Positions 1 to 9,683 of a stretch of 64,000 nt of DNA are shown here, piece after piece; position 1 is the first letter of the stretch, and each line of letters opens with the position of its first letter. The notes under the pieces are model-generated. The model was not told the DNA's origin, did not search any database, and worked only from the letters and a program-made list of their open reading frames with translations. The DNA is taken from contig NZ_CP009922.3 of NCBI RefSeq assembly GCF_000993785.3, positions 2,480,001 through 2,544,000 of the forward strand. The letters are read 5' to 3'. The stretch is from Streptomyces xiamenensis. GTDB lineage: Bacteria; Actinomycetota; Actinomycetes; Streptomycetales; Streptomycetaceae. Made by a program: the position numbers and the translations under genes.

Positions 1-958
1 GGATGTCGGGGCGGTTGGTGGCGGCGATCAGGATGACGCCGCCCTTGACGTCGAAGCCGTCCATCTCGACCAGCAGCTGGTTGAGGGTCTGCTCGCGCTC
101 GTCGTGCCCGCCGCCCATGCCGGCGCCGCGGTGCCGGCCGACGGCGTCGATCTCGTCGACGAAGACGATCGCCGGGGCGTTCGCCTTGGCCTGCTCGAAC
201 AGGTCACGGACCCGGGAGGCGCCGACACCCACGAACATCTCGACGAAGTCGGAGCCGGAGATCGAGTAGAACGGCACCCCGGCCTCGCCGGCCACGGCGC
301 GTGCCAGCAGCGTCTTGCCGGTACCGGGCGGGCCGTACAGCAGCACACCCTTGGGAATCTTGGCGCCGACGGCCTGGAACTTGCCCGGCTCCTGGAGGAA
401 CTCCTTGATCTCGTGGAGCTCCTCGACGGCCTCGTCCGAACCGGCCACGTCGGCGAAGGTGGTCTTCGGGGTGTCCTTGCTGATCAGCTTGGCCTTGGAC
501 TTCCCGAACTGCATGACCCGGGAGCCGCCGCCCTGCATCTGGTTCATCAGGAACAGGAAGACCACGATGATCAGCAGGAACGGCAGGATGGACAGCAGCA
601 TCCCGACGAACGGGTTCTGCGACTTCGGGGAGACGGTGTAGCCGCCCTCCAGGTCGCCGGCGGCGAGCTTGTCCTGGAGCGTGCCGGCCAGGTTCTCGCC
701 CTGACCGTCGATGTAGTTGGCCTGGACCTTGGTGGTGCCCTCGATCTCCTGGCCGCTCTTCAGCTCGATCTTGATGGTCTGCTCGTCGCCGGTGGTGAGC
801 TCGGCGGACTGGACGTGGTTCTGGGCGATCGCCTGGACGACCTTGCCCGTGTCCACCTTCTTGTAGCCCTCGGACGAGGTGAACACCTGCATCAGCAGAA
901 CCACGGCAAGGACGGCCAGTACGATCCACATCACTGGCCCACGGAAATAGCGCTTCAC
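1..958 (-). CDS. ftsH: ATP-dependent zinc metalloprotease FtsH (5' part)
   Basis: Membrane-bound AAA+ protease that degrades misfolded and regulatory membrane proteins. The visible part has an N-terminal membrane helix (about residues 6-26), an extracytoplasmic region, a second helix ([15 protein letters not shown]) and the start of the AAA domain with Walker A GPPGTGKT, Walker B IVFVDEID and the [15 protein letters not shown] segment. The gene runs off the left edge, so the zinc HEXXH protease domain is not seen. The start is GTG (VKRYFRGP...), because an in-frame TGA lies just upstream. It is transcribed leftward behind hpt, an order common in actinobacteria. Identity is very secure; only completeness is unknown. 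Confidence 0.97.
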   Translation of the reverse strand, partial: MKRYFRGPVMWIVLAVLAVVLLMQVFTSSEGYKKVDTGKVVQAIAQNHVQSAELTTGDEQTIKIELKSGQEIEGTTKVQANYIDGQGENLAGTLQDKLAAGDLEGGYTVSPKSQNPFVGMLLSILPFLLIIVVFLFLMNQMQGGGSRVMQFGKSKAKLISKDTPKTTFADVAGSDEAVEELHEIKEFLQEPGKFQAVGAKIPKGVLLYGPPGTGKTLLARAVAGEAGVPFYSISGSDFVEMFVGVGASRVRDLFEQAKANAPAIVFVDEIDAVGRHRGAGMGGGHDEREQTLNQLLVEMDGFDVKGGVILIAATNRPDI

Positions 959-1173
959 GTCTATTCACACGGGGCGGTGCGGCCCCGTCCCTCCTGCCAT
1001 GTAGAGGCACAGCCCCCGGCTGGGATCCGCTGTGCGCGGCGGTGTCCTACGTCTCGTTCAACCGCGACCGTACCCCAAAGCGGCCCTCCGGCGGCGCCGG
1101 GGACAGTGGGATATGGCCGCTTGTCCATAAACACGCAACGCCGGACGGCCCCGATGCGTTCCGCGCGGTCCGC

Positions 1174-1737
1174 TCAGCCCTGGTAGACGTGCGGCGCGAG
1201 CGTACCGACAAAGGGGAGATTCCGGTACTTCTCGGCGTAGTCCAGGCCGTATCCCACCACGAATTCATTCGGGATGTCGAAGCCGACCCACTCCACCTCT
1301 ATGTCGACCTTCGCCGCGTCGGGCTTGCGCAGCAGCGTCACCACCTTGAGCGACGCCGGCTCGCGCGAACCGAGGTTCGACAGCAGCCAGGACAGGGTCA
1401 GCCCCGAGTCGATGATGTCCTCGACGATCAGGACGTCCCGGCCCTTGATGTCGGCGTCCAGATCCTTGAGGATCCGCACCACCCCGGAGGACTGGGTGCC
1501 CGCGCCGTAGGAGGACACCGCCATCCAGTCCATGGTGACGGGCGAGGACAGGGCACGGGCGAGGTCCGCCATGACCATCACCGCTCCCTTGAGCACCCCG
1601 ACCAGGAGCAGGTCCTTGCCCGCGTACTCCGTGTCGATCTTCGCGGCCAGCTCCGCCAGCTTCGCGTCGATCTCTTCCTTGGTGATGAGCACCGACTCCA
1701 GGTCCGCGCCCATGTCCTTCTCGTGCACCCGCGTCAC
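1174..1737 (-). CDS. hpt: Hypoxanthine phosphoribosyltransferase
   Basis: Purine salvage enzyme converting hypoxanthine or guanine plus PRPP to IMP or GMP in the cytoplasm. The PRPP-binding motif [14 protein letters not shown] is intact, as are the N-terminal [14 protein letters not shown] loop and the C-terminal [18 protein letters not shown] segment. The chosen GTG start ([10 protein letters not shown]) lies about 20 nt after the tilS stop, preceded by a purine-rich stretch; an in-frame ATG 8 codons further in and a longer reading overlapping tilS (from 1809) are alternatives. It is part of the leftward tilS-hpt-ftsH group. Confidence 0.95.
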   Translation of the reverse strand: MTRVHEKDMGADLESVLITKEEIDAKLAELAAKIDTEYAGKDLLLVGVLKGAVMVMADLARALSSPVTMDWMAVSSYGAGTQSSGVVRILKDLDADIKGRDVLIVEDIIDSGLTLSWLLSNLGSREPASLKVVTLLRKPDAAKVDIEVEWVGFDIPNEFVVGYGLDYAEKYRNLPFVGTLAPHVYQG

Positions 1738-1756
1738 TCTCTGCCGCTTGCCGCTC

Positions 1757-2812
1757 TCAGCGGTCCGCCCCGTCTGCTCGGTCCGCCTGCCGGAGAACCA
1801 GTCTGCCACCCTGCCTCGCGACCTCCACGCGGCCGGGCAGGTTCAGGGGCCGCTGACCGTGCCAGTCGGTGATGAGCCGGTCGGTCTCCTCGATGTGCCG
1901 GGCGAAGAGCGAACCCGCCGGGGCGCCCGCCGCGACGGCCGCCCGGCGCAGCACCCGGCGGCGTACGGCCGGGGGCAGCGGGGCGAGCGCGGCGATGGCG
2001 AGGGTGCCGTCCTCGGCGGTGGCGGTGCCCTCGGCGTCGGCGGCCCACAGGTCGAGTGCGTCGGCGTCGTCGCGGGCGAGGGCGGCGGTGCGGGCCAGCG
2101 CCTCGACGACGCCGCGGCCCAGGGCCTTCTCCAGGATGGGCAGGGCCTCGTGGCGGACCCGGGAGCGGGTGTAGGACGGGTCGGTGTTGTGCGGGTCGTC
2201 CCACACGGGCAGGGACTGCACCAGGCAGGCCTTGCGGGTGGTCTGCCGGTCGATGCCCAGGAACGGGCGGCGGTAGCGGCCGGTGTGCCCCGCGGTGCCG
2301 CCGGAGACGGCGGCCATCCCGGACAGCGAGCGGACGCCGGAGCCGCGGGCGAGGCCGAGCAGTACGGTCTCGGCCTGGTCGTCGCGGGTGTGGCCGAGGA
2401 GCACGGCGGCGGCGTGGTGGCGGTCGGCGGCGGTGTCCAGGGCCCGGTAGCGGGCGGTGCGGGCGGCGGCCTCGGTGCCGCCGGAGCGGCCCACGGTCAC
2501 GGCGGCGATGTCGACGGGGGTCAGGCCGAGGGCGGTGAGGCGGTCGGCGACTTCGGCGGCGCGGGCGGCGGAACCGTCCTGGAGGCCGTGGTCTACGGTG
2601 ACGGCGCCGGCCCGCAGGCCGGCCCGGGGGGCCTCGAAGGCGAGCGCGGAGGCCAGGGCCATGGAGTCGGCGCCACCGGAGGCGGCGACCAGGACGAGCG
2701 GGGGGTGGTGCGGCGGATCGAGTGGGGAGGGGCCTGGGGCTTCGTGCAGCAGCTCGTGGAGCACACGGCGGACTGCCAGACGTATCGCCGCGACCGCGGG
2801 GTGGGGACCCAT
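1757..2812 (-). CDS. tilS: tRNA(Ile)-lysidine synthetase TilS
   Basis: Modifies the CAU anticodon of tRNA-Ile2 to lysidine, which lets it read AUA instead of AUG. The N-terminal PP-loop ATP pyrophosphatase motif SGGADSM is at about residues 45-51, followed by [19 protein letters not shown] and the [12 protein letters not shown] segment typical of the family. At 351 aa it is shorter than E. coli TilS, as usual for actinobacterial forms. It sits immediately upstream of hpt. The start is the ATG of [12 protein letters not shown]. Confidence 0.95.
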   Translation of the reverse strand: MGPHPAVAAIRLAVRRVLHELLHEAPGPSPLDPPHHPPLVLVAASGGADSMALASALAFEAPRAGLRAGAVTVDHGLQDGSAARAAEVADRLTALGLTPVDIAAVTVGRSGGTEAAARTARYRALDTAADRHHAAAVLLGHTRDDQAETVLLGLARGSGVRSLSGMAAVSGGTAGHTGRYRRPFLGIDRQTTRKACLVQSLPVWDDPHNTDPSYTRSRVRHEALPILEKALGRGVVEALARTAALARDDADALDLWAADAEGTATAEDGTLAIAALAPLPPAVRRRVLRRAAVAAGAPAGSLFARHIEETDRLITDWHGQRPLNLPGRVEVARQGGRLVLRQADRADGADR

Positions 2813-3029
2813 GTCCGAATCACTTCTTCCTGGGGAAGCTCGGGGGAGCTGGGGAGGGTGGGGGCTCGGGGAGCAATGTCACGCTGGGTGCGTAAATGGT
2901 GACAGAGGAGCCCTGGTACCCGAGCATCGCACGCCAACTATCGCCCGACGGTCCCTCGTACGAGTGATATCGGTGCGTATGCCTGCCGCCGGGCCCGCCG
3001 GTCCGCCACCGAGCCGGGCCGCCCGTGGC

Positions 3030-4148
3030 TCACCCCGCGGCGGGCCGCACCCGGGCCACCCACTTCTCCGGGTCGGTGATCTCCTCCTTGGTGGGGAGGG
3101 TGTTCGGCGAGGTCCACACCTTGTTGAAGCCGGTCATGCCGGCCTGCTCCACGACGGTGCGCACGAACCGCTCGCCCTCCTGGTACTGGCGCAGCTTGGC
3201 GTCCATGCCCAGCATCTTGCGCAGCGCCCGGTCCAGCCGCCCGGCGCCGGCGGCGCGGCGGCGGGTGAACTTCTCCCGGATCTCGGCGACGGAGGGCACG
3301 ATGGCCGGCCCGACGCCGTCCATGACGTAGTCGGCGTGGCCCTCCAGCAGGGACATCACGGCGGTGAGCCGGTCGAGGATCTCGCGCTGGCGCGGGGTCT
3401 GCACGAGATCGACCAGGCCGCGCCCGCTGTCGGCCCCGGACTCGGGGGCGCGGCCGGTGACGGACTGGGCGGCCTGCCGGAAACGCTCCACCAGGGTGCC
3501 CGGGTCGACGTCGGACTCCTTGAGGAAGCCCTGGATCTCGCCCTCCATGTGGTCGCGCAGCCACGGCACGGCGGTGAACTGGGTGCGGTGGGTCTCCTCG
3601 TGCAGACACACCCACAGCCGGAAGTCGTGTGGCTTGACGGCGAGCTCGCGTTCGACCTGGACGATGTTGGGGGCGACCAGGAGCAGCCGGCCGCCGCCGG
3701 GGCGGGCCGGGAGACCGGCGGTGGGCGGCGCGAAGGTCTCGTACTGGCCCAGCACCCGGGAGGACAGGAAGGACATCAGCATCCCGACCTCGACGCCGGT
3801 GACCTTGGAGCCGACGGCGGTCAGGGCCGCGCCGCCGGGGACGGCGGAGCGGCGTTCGCGCATCCGGACCATCACCGGGGAGAGCAGTTCGCGGAATCCG
3901 GCGACGTTGGCGCGGATCCAGCCGGGGCGGTCCACGACCAGCACCGGGGTGTCGGCGGCCCCGTTGTCGAGGCCGGTGAAGCCGTTCACGTGCAGCTGGG
4001 CCGCCTCGGCGTGCCTGCGCAGCTCGGCGACGGCTGCGCGGGCCTCGTCGCGGCTCACCTCGGGCCCCGGCCGCGTCATCCGGGCCGCCGTGGACACGGC
4101 GAGATTCCAGTCGACCAGATCCGTACCGCCACCGCCGAAACTCGTCAT
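3030..4148 (-). CDS. Zinc-dependent metalloprotease, DUF2342 / F420-biosynthesis-associated family
   Basis: A 372-aa cytoplasmic protein with the zincin motif HEETH (residues 183-187) in the context LWVCLHEETHRTQ and a downstream EGHADYVMDG segment that could supply the third metal ligand. This combination is typical of the actinobacterial DUF2342 family, often labelled 'coenzyme F420 biosynthesis associated' or 'zinc-dependent metalloprotease'; the substrate is unknown. It lies between dacB and tilS in the common Streptomyces order. The open frame extends far upstream on this strand, but the family begins at MTSFGGGGTDLVDWN, which I used as the start. Confidence 0.9.
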   Translation of the reverse strand: MTSFGGGGTDLVDWNLAVSTAARMTRPGPEVSRDEARAAVAELRRHAEAAQLHVNGFTGLDNGAADTPVLVVDRPGWIRANVAGFRELLSPVMVRMRERRSAVPGGAALTAVGSKVTGVEVGMLMSFLSSRVLGQYETFAPPTAGLPARPGGGRLLLVAPNIVQVERELAVKPHDFRLWVCLHEETHRTQFTAVPWLRDHMEGEIQGFLKESDVDPGTLVERFRQAAQSVTGRAPESGADSGRGLVDLVQTPRQREILDRLTAVMSLLEGHADYVMDGVGPAIVPSVAEIREKFTRRRAAGAGRLDRALRKMLGMDAKLRQYQEGERFVRTVVEQAGMTGFNKVWTSPNTLPTKEEITDPEKWVARVRPAAG

Positions 4149-4390
4149 GCGCCCCACGGTACGGCGCTGCCCCCGGGACCGGTAGCCGCCGCCCGCCCCC
4201 TCCTGGCCCCCCTCACCGCCGTGGGGCGGGGCGGGGCGGGCCCGGAGGGGACTGCGCCGTACGGGGGACGGGCGGCCCCGGAGGGCCGGGAGCGGTCGGC
4301 CCGACGTCACCGGACGGGGTCCGTCCGGTGCGGTCCGGCGGTGCCCCGGCCTTCGGAGGCGCGGCCCCGTGAGGGTGCGAAAGGGACGGT

Positions 4391-5842
4391 CTAACCGCAG
4401 TGGCAGGTCGCCAGGCCCGTCGCCGCCGCGTCCAGGGCGTTCTGGGCGGCGTTCGCGTCCAGCGTCTCGTTGGCCAGGAAGGCGAACGCCAGGACCCGGC
4501 CGTCGGCGGTGACGGCCGTGCCGGCCAGGGTGTTGACGCCGGTCAGTGTGCCGGTCTTGGCCCGGACCACACCCGCGCCGTCCCCGGTGCCGCCGCCCGT
4601 CGCGTCCGCCCCGGCCCCGTAACGGCCGGTCAGCGTGCCGGTGAAGCCCGCCACCGGCATCCCGGTCAGCGCGGGCCGCAGTTCGGGCCGCCGGGGGTCG
4701 GCCGCGGCCGTCAGCACACCGGTCAGCAACTGCGCGGTGACCACGCCCTCGCGGTCCAGGCCGCTGGCGTCCGCGATGCGCACCTGGTCCATCGGCAGTC
4801 CGAGCCCGGCGAGTTCGTCGGTGATCGCCCGGCCCACCCCGGCGAAGGTGACCGGCTGTCCCGCCTTGAGCGCCGTCGCCCGGCCCAGCGCCTCCGCCAG
4901 GTCGTTGTCGCTGTACGTCAGCATCCGCTCCACCAGGACCGACAGCGGCGCCGAGCGGTGCCGGCCCAGCCGTTCGGTGTCCTGGCCGCTCGCGGCGGCC
5001 GGCTCCCCCACGACCGTCACCCCCGCGGCCGACAGCGCGCCGGTGAAGGTGCGGACCGCGTCCGCGGCCGGGTCCGTGGAGCGTACGGTCGGGCCGTGCG
5101 TGGAGCCGTCCAGCCGGCCCTCGTTGACCTGAAGGGCGGTGAGCGCGGCGATGTTGTCGTTGAAGCCGATCGGGTGCAGTGCCTCGCCGCCGTCCCACAG
5201 CGAGAGGTCGTAGCCCACGCTCACCTCGCCGACGCCGCGCTCCGCCAGCGCCCGGGCCGTCTCCTCGGCGAGCGCCTGGTAGTCCTCGGCCATCACCGTC
5301 GGGTCGCCGCCGCCCACCAGCACCACCCGCCGGGCGGCCTCGTCCCAGCCGGTGGTGGTGGACAGCCGGTGGTCGGGGCCCAGGGCCTGGAGCGCCGCCA
5401 CGGCGGTGACGAGCTTGACGGTGGAGGCGGGGGTCCTGCCGGTGCCGGGGCCGGAGGCGTACAGCACGGTGCCGTCCGCGATGTCGACCACCGAGACGGC
5501 GGCGCCGCCGCCCAGCGCCGCGTCGTTCAGGGGGGACAGGACCCCGCTCAGGTCGGTGACCGCGTCCGGGCCCGAGCCCGAGACGCGTTCGCCCAGCGGG
5601 TCCAGGACGGGTGGCGCGGAGGGCAGGCCGGCGACGATCTTCTCCAGGTCGGCGACCTCGCGTTCGGCGGCCAGCCCGGCGGCGGCCTGCCGTTCGGCCG
5701 TACGCTGTCCCGAGTCCCACGGTCCGGCCAGCGCGACGGTCAGCGCGGCGGCTGCCAGACCCGCGGCTCCGGCCGCGGTGACCAGCCGCCGGGTGGGCGC
5801 GCCCAGCGCCACATGCACCGCTCTTGACCACCGCACCGGCAC
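4391..5842 (-). CDS. dacB: D-alanyl-D-alanine carboxypeptidase/endopeptidase (PBP4/DacB family)
   Basis: Class C penicillin-binding protein that trims or cleaves peptidoglycan peptides outside the membrane. All three active-site motifs are present: SxxK as S-T-V-K (residues 140-143), SDN (from 311) and KTG (429-431). An uncleaved or signal-like hydrophobic segment (VTAAGAAGLAAAALTVALAG) lies near the N-terminus. The GTG start was chosen because AAAGGGG sits 9 nt upstream; the frame stays open further up. At 483 aa the length is normal. It diverges from ppa and lies upstream of the DUF2342 gene. Confidence 0.95.
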   Translation of the reverse strand: MPVRWSRAVHVALGAPTRRLVTAAGAAGLAAAALTVALAGPWDSGQRTAERQAAAGLAAEREVADLEKIVAGLPSAPPVLDPLGERVSGSGPDAVTDLSGVLSPLNDAALGGGAAVSVVDIADGTVLYASGPGTGRTPASTVKLVTAVAALQALGPDHRLSTTTGWDEAARRVVLVGGGDPTVMAEDYQALAEETARALAERGVGEVSVGYDLSLWDGGEALHPIGFNDNIAALTALQVNEGRLDGSTHGPTVRSTDPAADAVRTFTGALSAAGVTVVGEPAAASGQDTERLGRHRSAPLSVLVERMLTYSDNDLAEALGRATALKAGQPVTFAGVGRAITDELAGLGLPMDQVRIADASGLDREGVVTAQLLTGVLTAAADPRRPELRPALTGMPVAGFTGTLTGRYGAGADATGGGTGDGAGVVRAKTGTLTGVNTLAGTAVTADGRVLAFAFLANETLDANAAQNALDAAATGLATCHCG

Positions 5843-5871
5843 AGCGACCAGCCCCTTTCGCGAGCACACAC

Positions 5872-5900
5872 TTGCGTGAGGGAAACTTAACCCCTGTAGC
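5872..5900 (+). promoter_or_regulatory. Candidate vegetative promoter for ppa
   Basis: TTGCGT and TGTAGC are separated by 17 nt and lie 27 nt upstream of the ppa start, between the divergent dacB and ppa genes. The -35 is close to the SigHrdB consensus and the -10 is weaker. An AAGGAG ribosome site follows before the GTG. Confidence 0.4.
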
Positions 5901-5927
5901 CAGCACAGATCGCTTAAGGAGCCCCCT

Positions 5928-6422
5928 GTGGAGTTCGACGTCACCATCGAGATTCCGAAGGGTTCTCGGAACAAGTACGAGGTGGACCACAAGACCGGCC
6001 GCATCCGCCTGGACCGGCACCTGTTCACCTCGACCGTCTACCCGGCGGACTACGGCTTCGTCGAGGGCACCCTCGGCGAGGACGGGGACCCGCTGGACGC
6101 CCTGGTGCTGCTGGACGAGCCGACGTTCCCCGGCTGCCTGATCCAGTGCCGCGCCATCGGCATGTTCCGGATGACCGACGAGGCGGGCGGCGACGACAAG
6201 CTGCTGTGCGTGCCCTCGGCCGACCCCCGGATGGAGCACCTGCGGGACATCCACCACGTCAGCGAGTTCGACCGCCTGGAGATCCAGCACTTCTTCGAGG
6301 TGTACAAGGACCTGGAGCCCGGCAAGTCCGTCGAGGGCGCCAACTGGGTGGGCCGGGTCGAGGCGGAGGCCGAGATCGAGCGTTCGTACAAGCGCCTCGC
6401 GGAGCAGGGCGGCGAGCACTGA
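5928..6422 (+). CDS. ppa: Inorganic pyrophosphatase (family I)
   Basis: Hydrolyses pyrophosphate to drive biosynthetic reactions. The 164-aa sequence has family I hallmarks: [17 protein letters not shown], the [12 protein letters not shown] segment, and the metal-binding [11 protein letters not shown] motif with its clustered aspartates. GTG start with AAGGAG 8 nt upstream. It is single-gene, diverging from dacB, and is followed within 5 nt of its stop by the inverted-repeat element that probably ends its transcript. Confidence 0.98.
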   Translation: MEFDVTIEIPKGSRNKYEVDHKTGRIRLDRHLFTSTVYPADYGFVEGTLGEDGDPLDALVLLDEPTFPGCLIQCRAIGMFRMTDEAGGDDKLLCVPSADPRMEHLRDIHHVSEFDRLEIQHFFEVYKDLEPGKSVEGANWVGRVEAEAEIERSYKRLAEQGGEH

Positions 6423-6426
6423 GCGG

Positions 6427-6621
6427 CTAGGGCCTGTCTGACACATCCCGCCTGGCCCGCGTCGCCTGGCACGGCACCTCGCTGCGTTGTCGAGACGCCC
6501 AAGTAGCCCACTACGAGGACGCCCCTCCGCCTTGCGATGCTCCCCCAGCCTTCGGCCGGGAGGTGCCCCCAGCACCAGACAACGCGGGCCCGACCGGCGC
6601 CATGTGTCAGACAGGCCCTAG
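6427..6621. repeat. 195-bp MITE-like element with 20-bp perfect terminal inverted repeats
   Basis: The left end ctagggcctgtctgacacat (6427-6446) is the exact reverse complement of the right end (6602-6621). The outer CTAG on both sides may be a target-site duplication. An inner gcgttgtc/gacaacgc inverted repeat adds secondary structure. There is no coding capacity. From memory, similar sequences recur in Streptomyces intergenic regions. The right CTAG supplies the stop codon of the leftward exporter gene. It may act as a two-way terminator between the convergent ppa and exporter genes. Confidence 0.8.
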
Positions 6622-8378
6622 AACCCGCGCGTCCGTTTGGCTCCCCGCCTGCCCAGCGGGGACAGCGGAGTGGTCTGGCCCGGCGTCTTGATGAAGAGCC
6701 GGGCCATTTCGCTGCCCAGATTCACCCCGATGGCGATCGCGAGCGCCAGCGAGACCGCCAGCAGCAGGTTCTGGATGCCGGTGTCGACCTGGCCCTGTGC
6801 GAAGCCGAGCAGCCCCAGGTAGACGGCGGAGCCCGGCAGCAGCGGCCCGATGGCGGCCGTGACGTAGGGCAGCGAGGACGTGAACCGGTACCGCGACTGC
6901 AACTGCCCGAACAGGCCGACGAGTCCGGCCGCCACGGCGGTGGCCGCGAACGGTGACAGGCCGCCGGTGTCCCGCATCGCGCCGTAGATCAGCCAGGCGA
7001 TCCCGCCGTTGACGGTGGCGGCGAGCACGGTGGAGCGTTCCTGCTGGAGGAGGACGCAGAAGGTCAGGGACAGCAGCAGCGCGGCGCACAGCTGGATGAC
7101 GGGCCGGCTGTGCCGTACCACCACCTCGGGCTCCAGGCTGACGCCGGACACCTCGCCCAGGTACAGCACCGCGAGCACCCCGCACACGATGCCGACGATC
7201 AGATAGACCACTTCGAGGAGGCGGGCGGAGGCGGTCAGGTAGTAGCCCGTCAGCCCGTCCTGCACGCCGGCCACCAGGGCCCGTCCCGGGATCAGCGCGA
7301 ACAGGCCGCCGGTGATGATGGCGGCCGCCTGGATCTTCCCGGCGGCGTTGTCGTGCCCGGCCGCCCAGCCCACCCCCATCAGGGCGGGGGCCATGGCGGC
7401 GGCCACGAACTGGTAGAACTCCGGCAGCCCGCGCCCCGACGCCAGCCACGCCAGCCGGTCGCCCAGCATGGCGCCGACCATCGCCAGCAGGAAGACGACC
7501 CAGTTGCCGCCCACCAGGGTGGAGGCGGCGCCCGCCAGCAGTCCGCTGGCGAAGGTCAGCTGCCACTTGGTGTACGGGTGCCGGTTGCGCCGGATGGTCG
7601 CCAGCCGGCCGTACGACTCCTCCATCGTCACCTCGCCGGAGGAGATGTCGTCGATGAGCCGGAAGACGGCCGCAAGCCGCGTGTAGTCGGTGCCCCGGCG
7701 GCGCACGGTACGGCTGAGCGTGAACGGCGGGTCCACCAGCGAGGGCTGATAGCTGATCGAGATGAGGGTGAAGGTGACGGTGGCGTCGCAGCGGTCCAGG
7801 CCGTACGCGTGGGCGACCGCGAACATCGCCGTCTCCACGTCCTCGGCGCCCTCGCCGCCCGCCAGCAGCAGCTCGCCGATGCGCAGCGTCAGATCCAGCA
7901 CCCGGGGCACGGCCGGCTGCTCGCCCGCCTCCTCGTCGGCGCGGGAGGGCGGCAGCTCCGGGGTGATGCGCTCGGTGGTGGGGGCGGCCCGCACGATGGA
8001 CCGCATCCGGTCCTGCCACAGAATCCCGGGCGCGGCGCGGCGCAGCGTCACGGGCAGCTGAGCCGTACCGCTGGGCGGGGTGGCCCCGCCGGGGGTGCGG
8101 AACTCGCTGCGCTCCTCGACGGGCGCGCTGGTGGTGAGGCCCTCGGGGACGGTGAACCCGGAGGCCTCCTCCTCTTCCGGCTCGGCCGCGGGCGGCCTGG
8201 CCAGGCCCTCGGGGAGCGCGAACTCGGAGGTGGGGTGGTCGTCGGCCTCGGGCACCGGCTGCGGGTGGGCGTAGCCTTCGGGGCGCAGCACGGGGATGAG
8301 CTGCGGGGTGGTCAGACGCCGCGGATCGCCTTCGCCACCCTCGCCGTCCTCGCCGAATCGTTTGTGCTCGCCGGCCAC
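6618..8378 (-). CDS. Threonine/serine exporter, ThrE family
   Basis: Inner-membrane amino-acid exporter of the ThrE type, with the N-terminal (ThrE_1) and C-terminal (ThrE_2) halves fused. A hydrophilic leader of about 150 residues, rich in Glu/Pro and containing three copies of an (A/T/R)LPEGL-like unit, precedes the conserved RIGELLLAGGEGAEDVETAM segment. About ten hydrophobic helices follow from the TFASGLLAGAASTLVGGNW region onward. GTG start with a GAGGAG-containing leader. The stop codon is the CTAG of the adjoining inverted-repeat element, so the C-terminus may have been set by that insertion. It diverges from the DUF368 gene. Confidence 0.88.
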   Translation of the reverse strand: MAGEHKRFGEDGEGGEGDPRRLTTPQLIPVLRPEGYAHPQPVPEADDHPTSEFALPEGLARPPAAEPEEEEASGFTVPEGLTTSAPVEERSEFRTPGGATPPSGTAQLPVTLRRAAPGILWQDRMRSIVRAAPTTERITPELPPSRADEEAGEQPAVPRVLDLTLRIGELLLAGGEGAEDVETAMFAVAHAYGLDRCDATVTFTLISISYQPSLVDPPFTLSRTVRRRGTDYTRLAAVFRLIDDISSGEVTMEESYGRLATIRRNRHPYTKWQLTFASGLLAGAASTLVGGNWVVFLLAMVGAMLGDRLAWLASGRGLPEFYQFVAAAMAPALMGVGWAAGHDNAAGKIQAAAIITGGLFALIPGRALVAGVQDGLTGYYLTASARLLEVVYLIVGIVCGVLAVLYLGEVSGVSLEPEVVVRHSRPVIQLCAALLLSLTFCVLLQQERSTVLAATVNGGIAWLIYGAMRDTGGLSPFAATAVAAGLVGLFGQLQSRYRFTSSLPYVTAAIGPLLPGSAVYLGLLGFAQGQVDTGIQNLLLAVSLALAIAIGVNLGSEMARLFIKTPGQTTPLSPLGRRGAKRTRGF

Positions 8379-8527
8379 TCCGCTGCTCTCCTCGCCTCCC
8401 GGAATTGTGGGGTTGGCCCCACTGAGGGACCCACGATGCGAAGCATAGGATGTTCCTCACCGCAACGCCTCAAGAGCGCCCCAGGGCGCCTTCCGCCATG
8501 CCCGGCGTATACCGAGAGTGGAGATTC

Positions 8528-9517
8528 ATGGCGAAGCAAGCCAGCAGCAGCCGTGTGGCCGATGCCTTCAAAGGTTCCCTGGTCGGAGCGTCGGAGGCGT
8601 TGCCAGGGATCAGCGGGGGCACGGTCGCGCTGATCGTCGGCGTCTACGAACGGCTGATCGCCGGGGCGAGCCATGTGACGAGCGCGATACGTCTGGGCAT
8701 CGCGGACGTGCCGCGCGGGCAGGGTCTGCGCCGGGCCGGTGCCGAGTTCCGGCAGGCCGACTGGCGGATGATCGTGCCGCTGATGATCGGCATGGTGGTG
8801 GGCCTGCTGCTGTCCAGCGCGCTGCTGGCGCCGCTGGTGACGGACCACAAGCAGTACGCGTACGCCGTGTTCTTCGGCCTGGTGCTGGCCTCGCTGTGGG
8901 TGCCGTTCAGCGGCTCGGGGCGGCACTGGGGGCTGCGCGAGTGGCCGCTGGCGCTGGTGGGCGCGGGCGCCGCGTTCTGGCTGACGTCGCTGTCGGCCTC
9001 GGTGTCGCCGGACAACATGCTGGTGGTGTTCTTCTCCGGCGCGATCGCCGTCTCCGCGCTGATCCTGCCGGGGCTCTCCGGGTCGTTCCTGCTGCTGGCG
9101 CTCGGCATGTACGAGCCGACGATCGAGGCGCTGAACGAGCGTGACTTCGGCTATCTCGGCGTCTTCATGGGCGGACTGCTCGTCGGTCTGGCGCTCATTG
9201 TGAAGGTGCTGCGCTGGCTGCTGGAGAACTTCCACCGGGTGACGCTGGTCATCCTCACCGGTGTGATGGCGGGCGCGCTGCGGGCGCTGTGGCCCTGGCA
9301 GGGTGAGGACGAGCACGACACCTCGCTGTACGCGCCCACCGAGGGTGTGCCGCTGACGCTGGCGCTGGGGCTGGCCGGTTTCGTGGTGGTGGCCACGGTG
9401 CTGGTGATCGGTCACCGCAAGGAGCGGGCGGCCGCGGCGGCCGGGGACGGGCACGACGACGGGGACTGCACCCCGCCGCCCGCGCAGCGGGCGCGCCGCC
9501 GGCACGCGCGGGTGTGA
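8528..9517 (+). CDS. DUF368 membrane protein, PopT-like undecaprenyl-phosphate translocase
   Basis: Polytopic protein of 329 aa. It opens with the family signature GSLVGASEALPGISGGTVAL and contains a second AVSALILPGLSGSFLLLALG repeat, both diagnostic of DUF368. DUF368 proteins (PopT) have been shown in other bacteria to return undecaprenyl phosphate across the membrane for cell-envelope synthesis; that role is taken here by family membership. The tail is cytoplasmic and basic (RARRRHARV). The ATG was chosen for the signature context and the upstream GAGTGGAG. A strong hairpin plus T5 lies just downstream. Confidence 0.88.
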   Translation: MAKQASSSRVADAFKGSLVGASEALPGISGGTVALIVGVYERLIAGASHVTSAIRLGIADVPRGQGLRRAGAEFRQADWRMIVPLMIGMVVGLLLSSALLAPLVTDHKQYAYAVFFGLVLASLWVPFSGSGRHWGLREWPLALVGAGAAFWLTSLSASVSPDNMLVVFFSGAIAVSALILPGLSGSFLLLALGMYEPTIEALNERDFGYLGVFMGGLLVGLALIVKVLRWLLENFHRVTLVILTGVMAGALRALWPWQGEDEHDTSLYAPTEGVPLTLALGLAGFVVVATVLVIGHRKERAAAAAGDGHDDGDCTPPPAQRARRRHARV

Positions 9518-9533
9518 CGACGGAGCAGACCGT

Positions 9534-9577
9534 GGTGGCGGTCCTGCCCCCCGAGGGGGCGGGGCCGCCACCTTTTT
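9534..9577 (+). terminator. Rho-independent terminator after the DUF368 gene
   Basis: A nearly uninterrupted stem pairs GGTGGCGG with CCGCCACC and GCCCCC with GGGGGC, joined through G-T wobble pairs, with a 3-nt loop, followed by TTTTT at 9573-9577. It is 16 nt after the stop codon. Confidence 0.85.
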
Positions 9578-9683
9578 CGTGCGCGGGGCCGCTCCGGCGT
9601 GCGCCGCGTGGGCGGCGACCGGTCCGGGCGGGCGGCTCTTGACCGCTGCCCCCGTGCGTCCGGTCACCGGCCACACGGTCGGC

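Noticed and set aside
3030..6575. 1181-codon open frame through the DUF2342 and dacB regions
   Set aside because: Only the last 372 codons carry a recognisable protein; the upstream part is a shadow of dacB and ppa, rich in Arg and without motifs. Long antisense frames are normal at this GC content.
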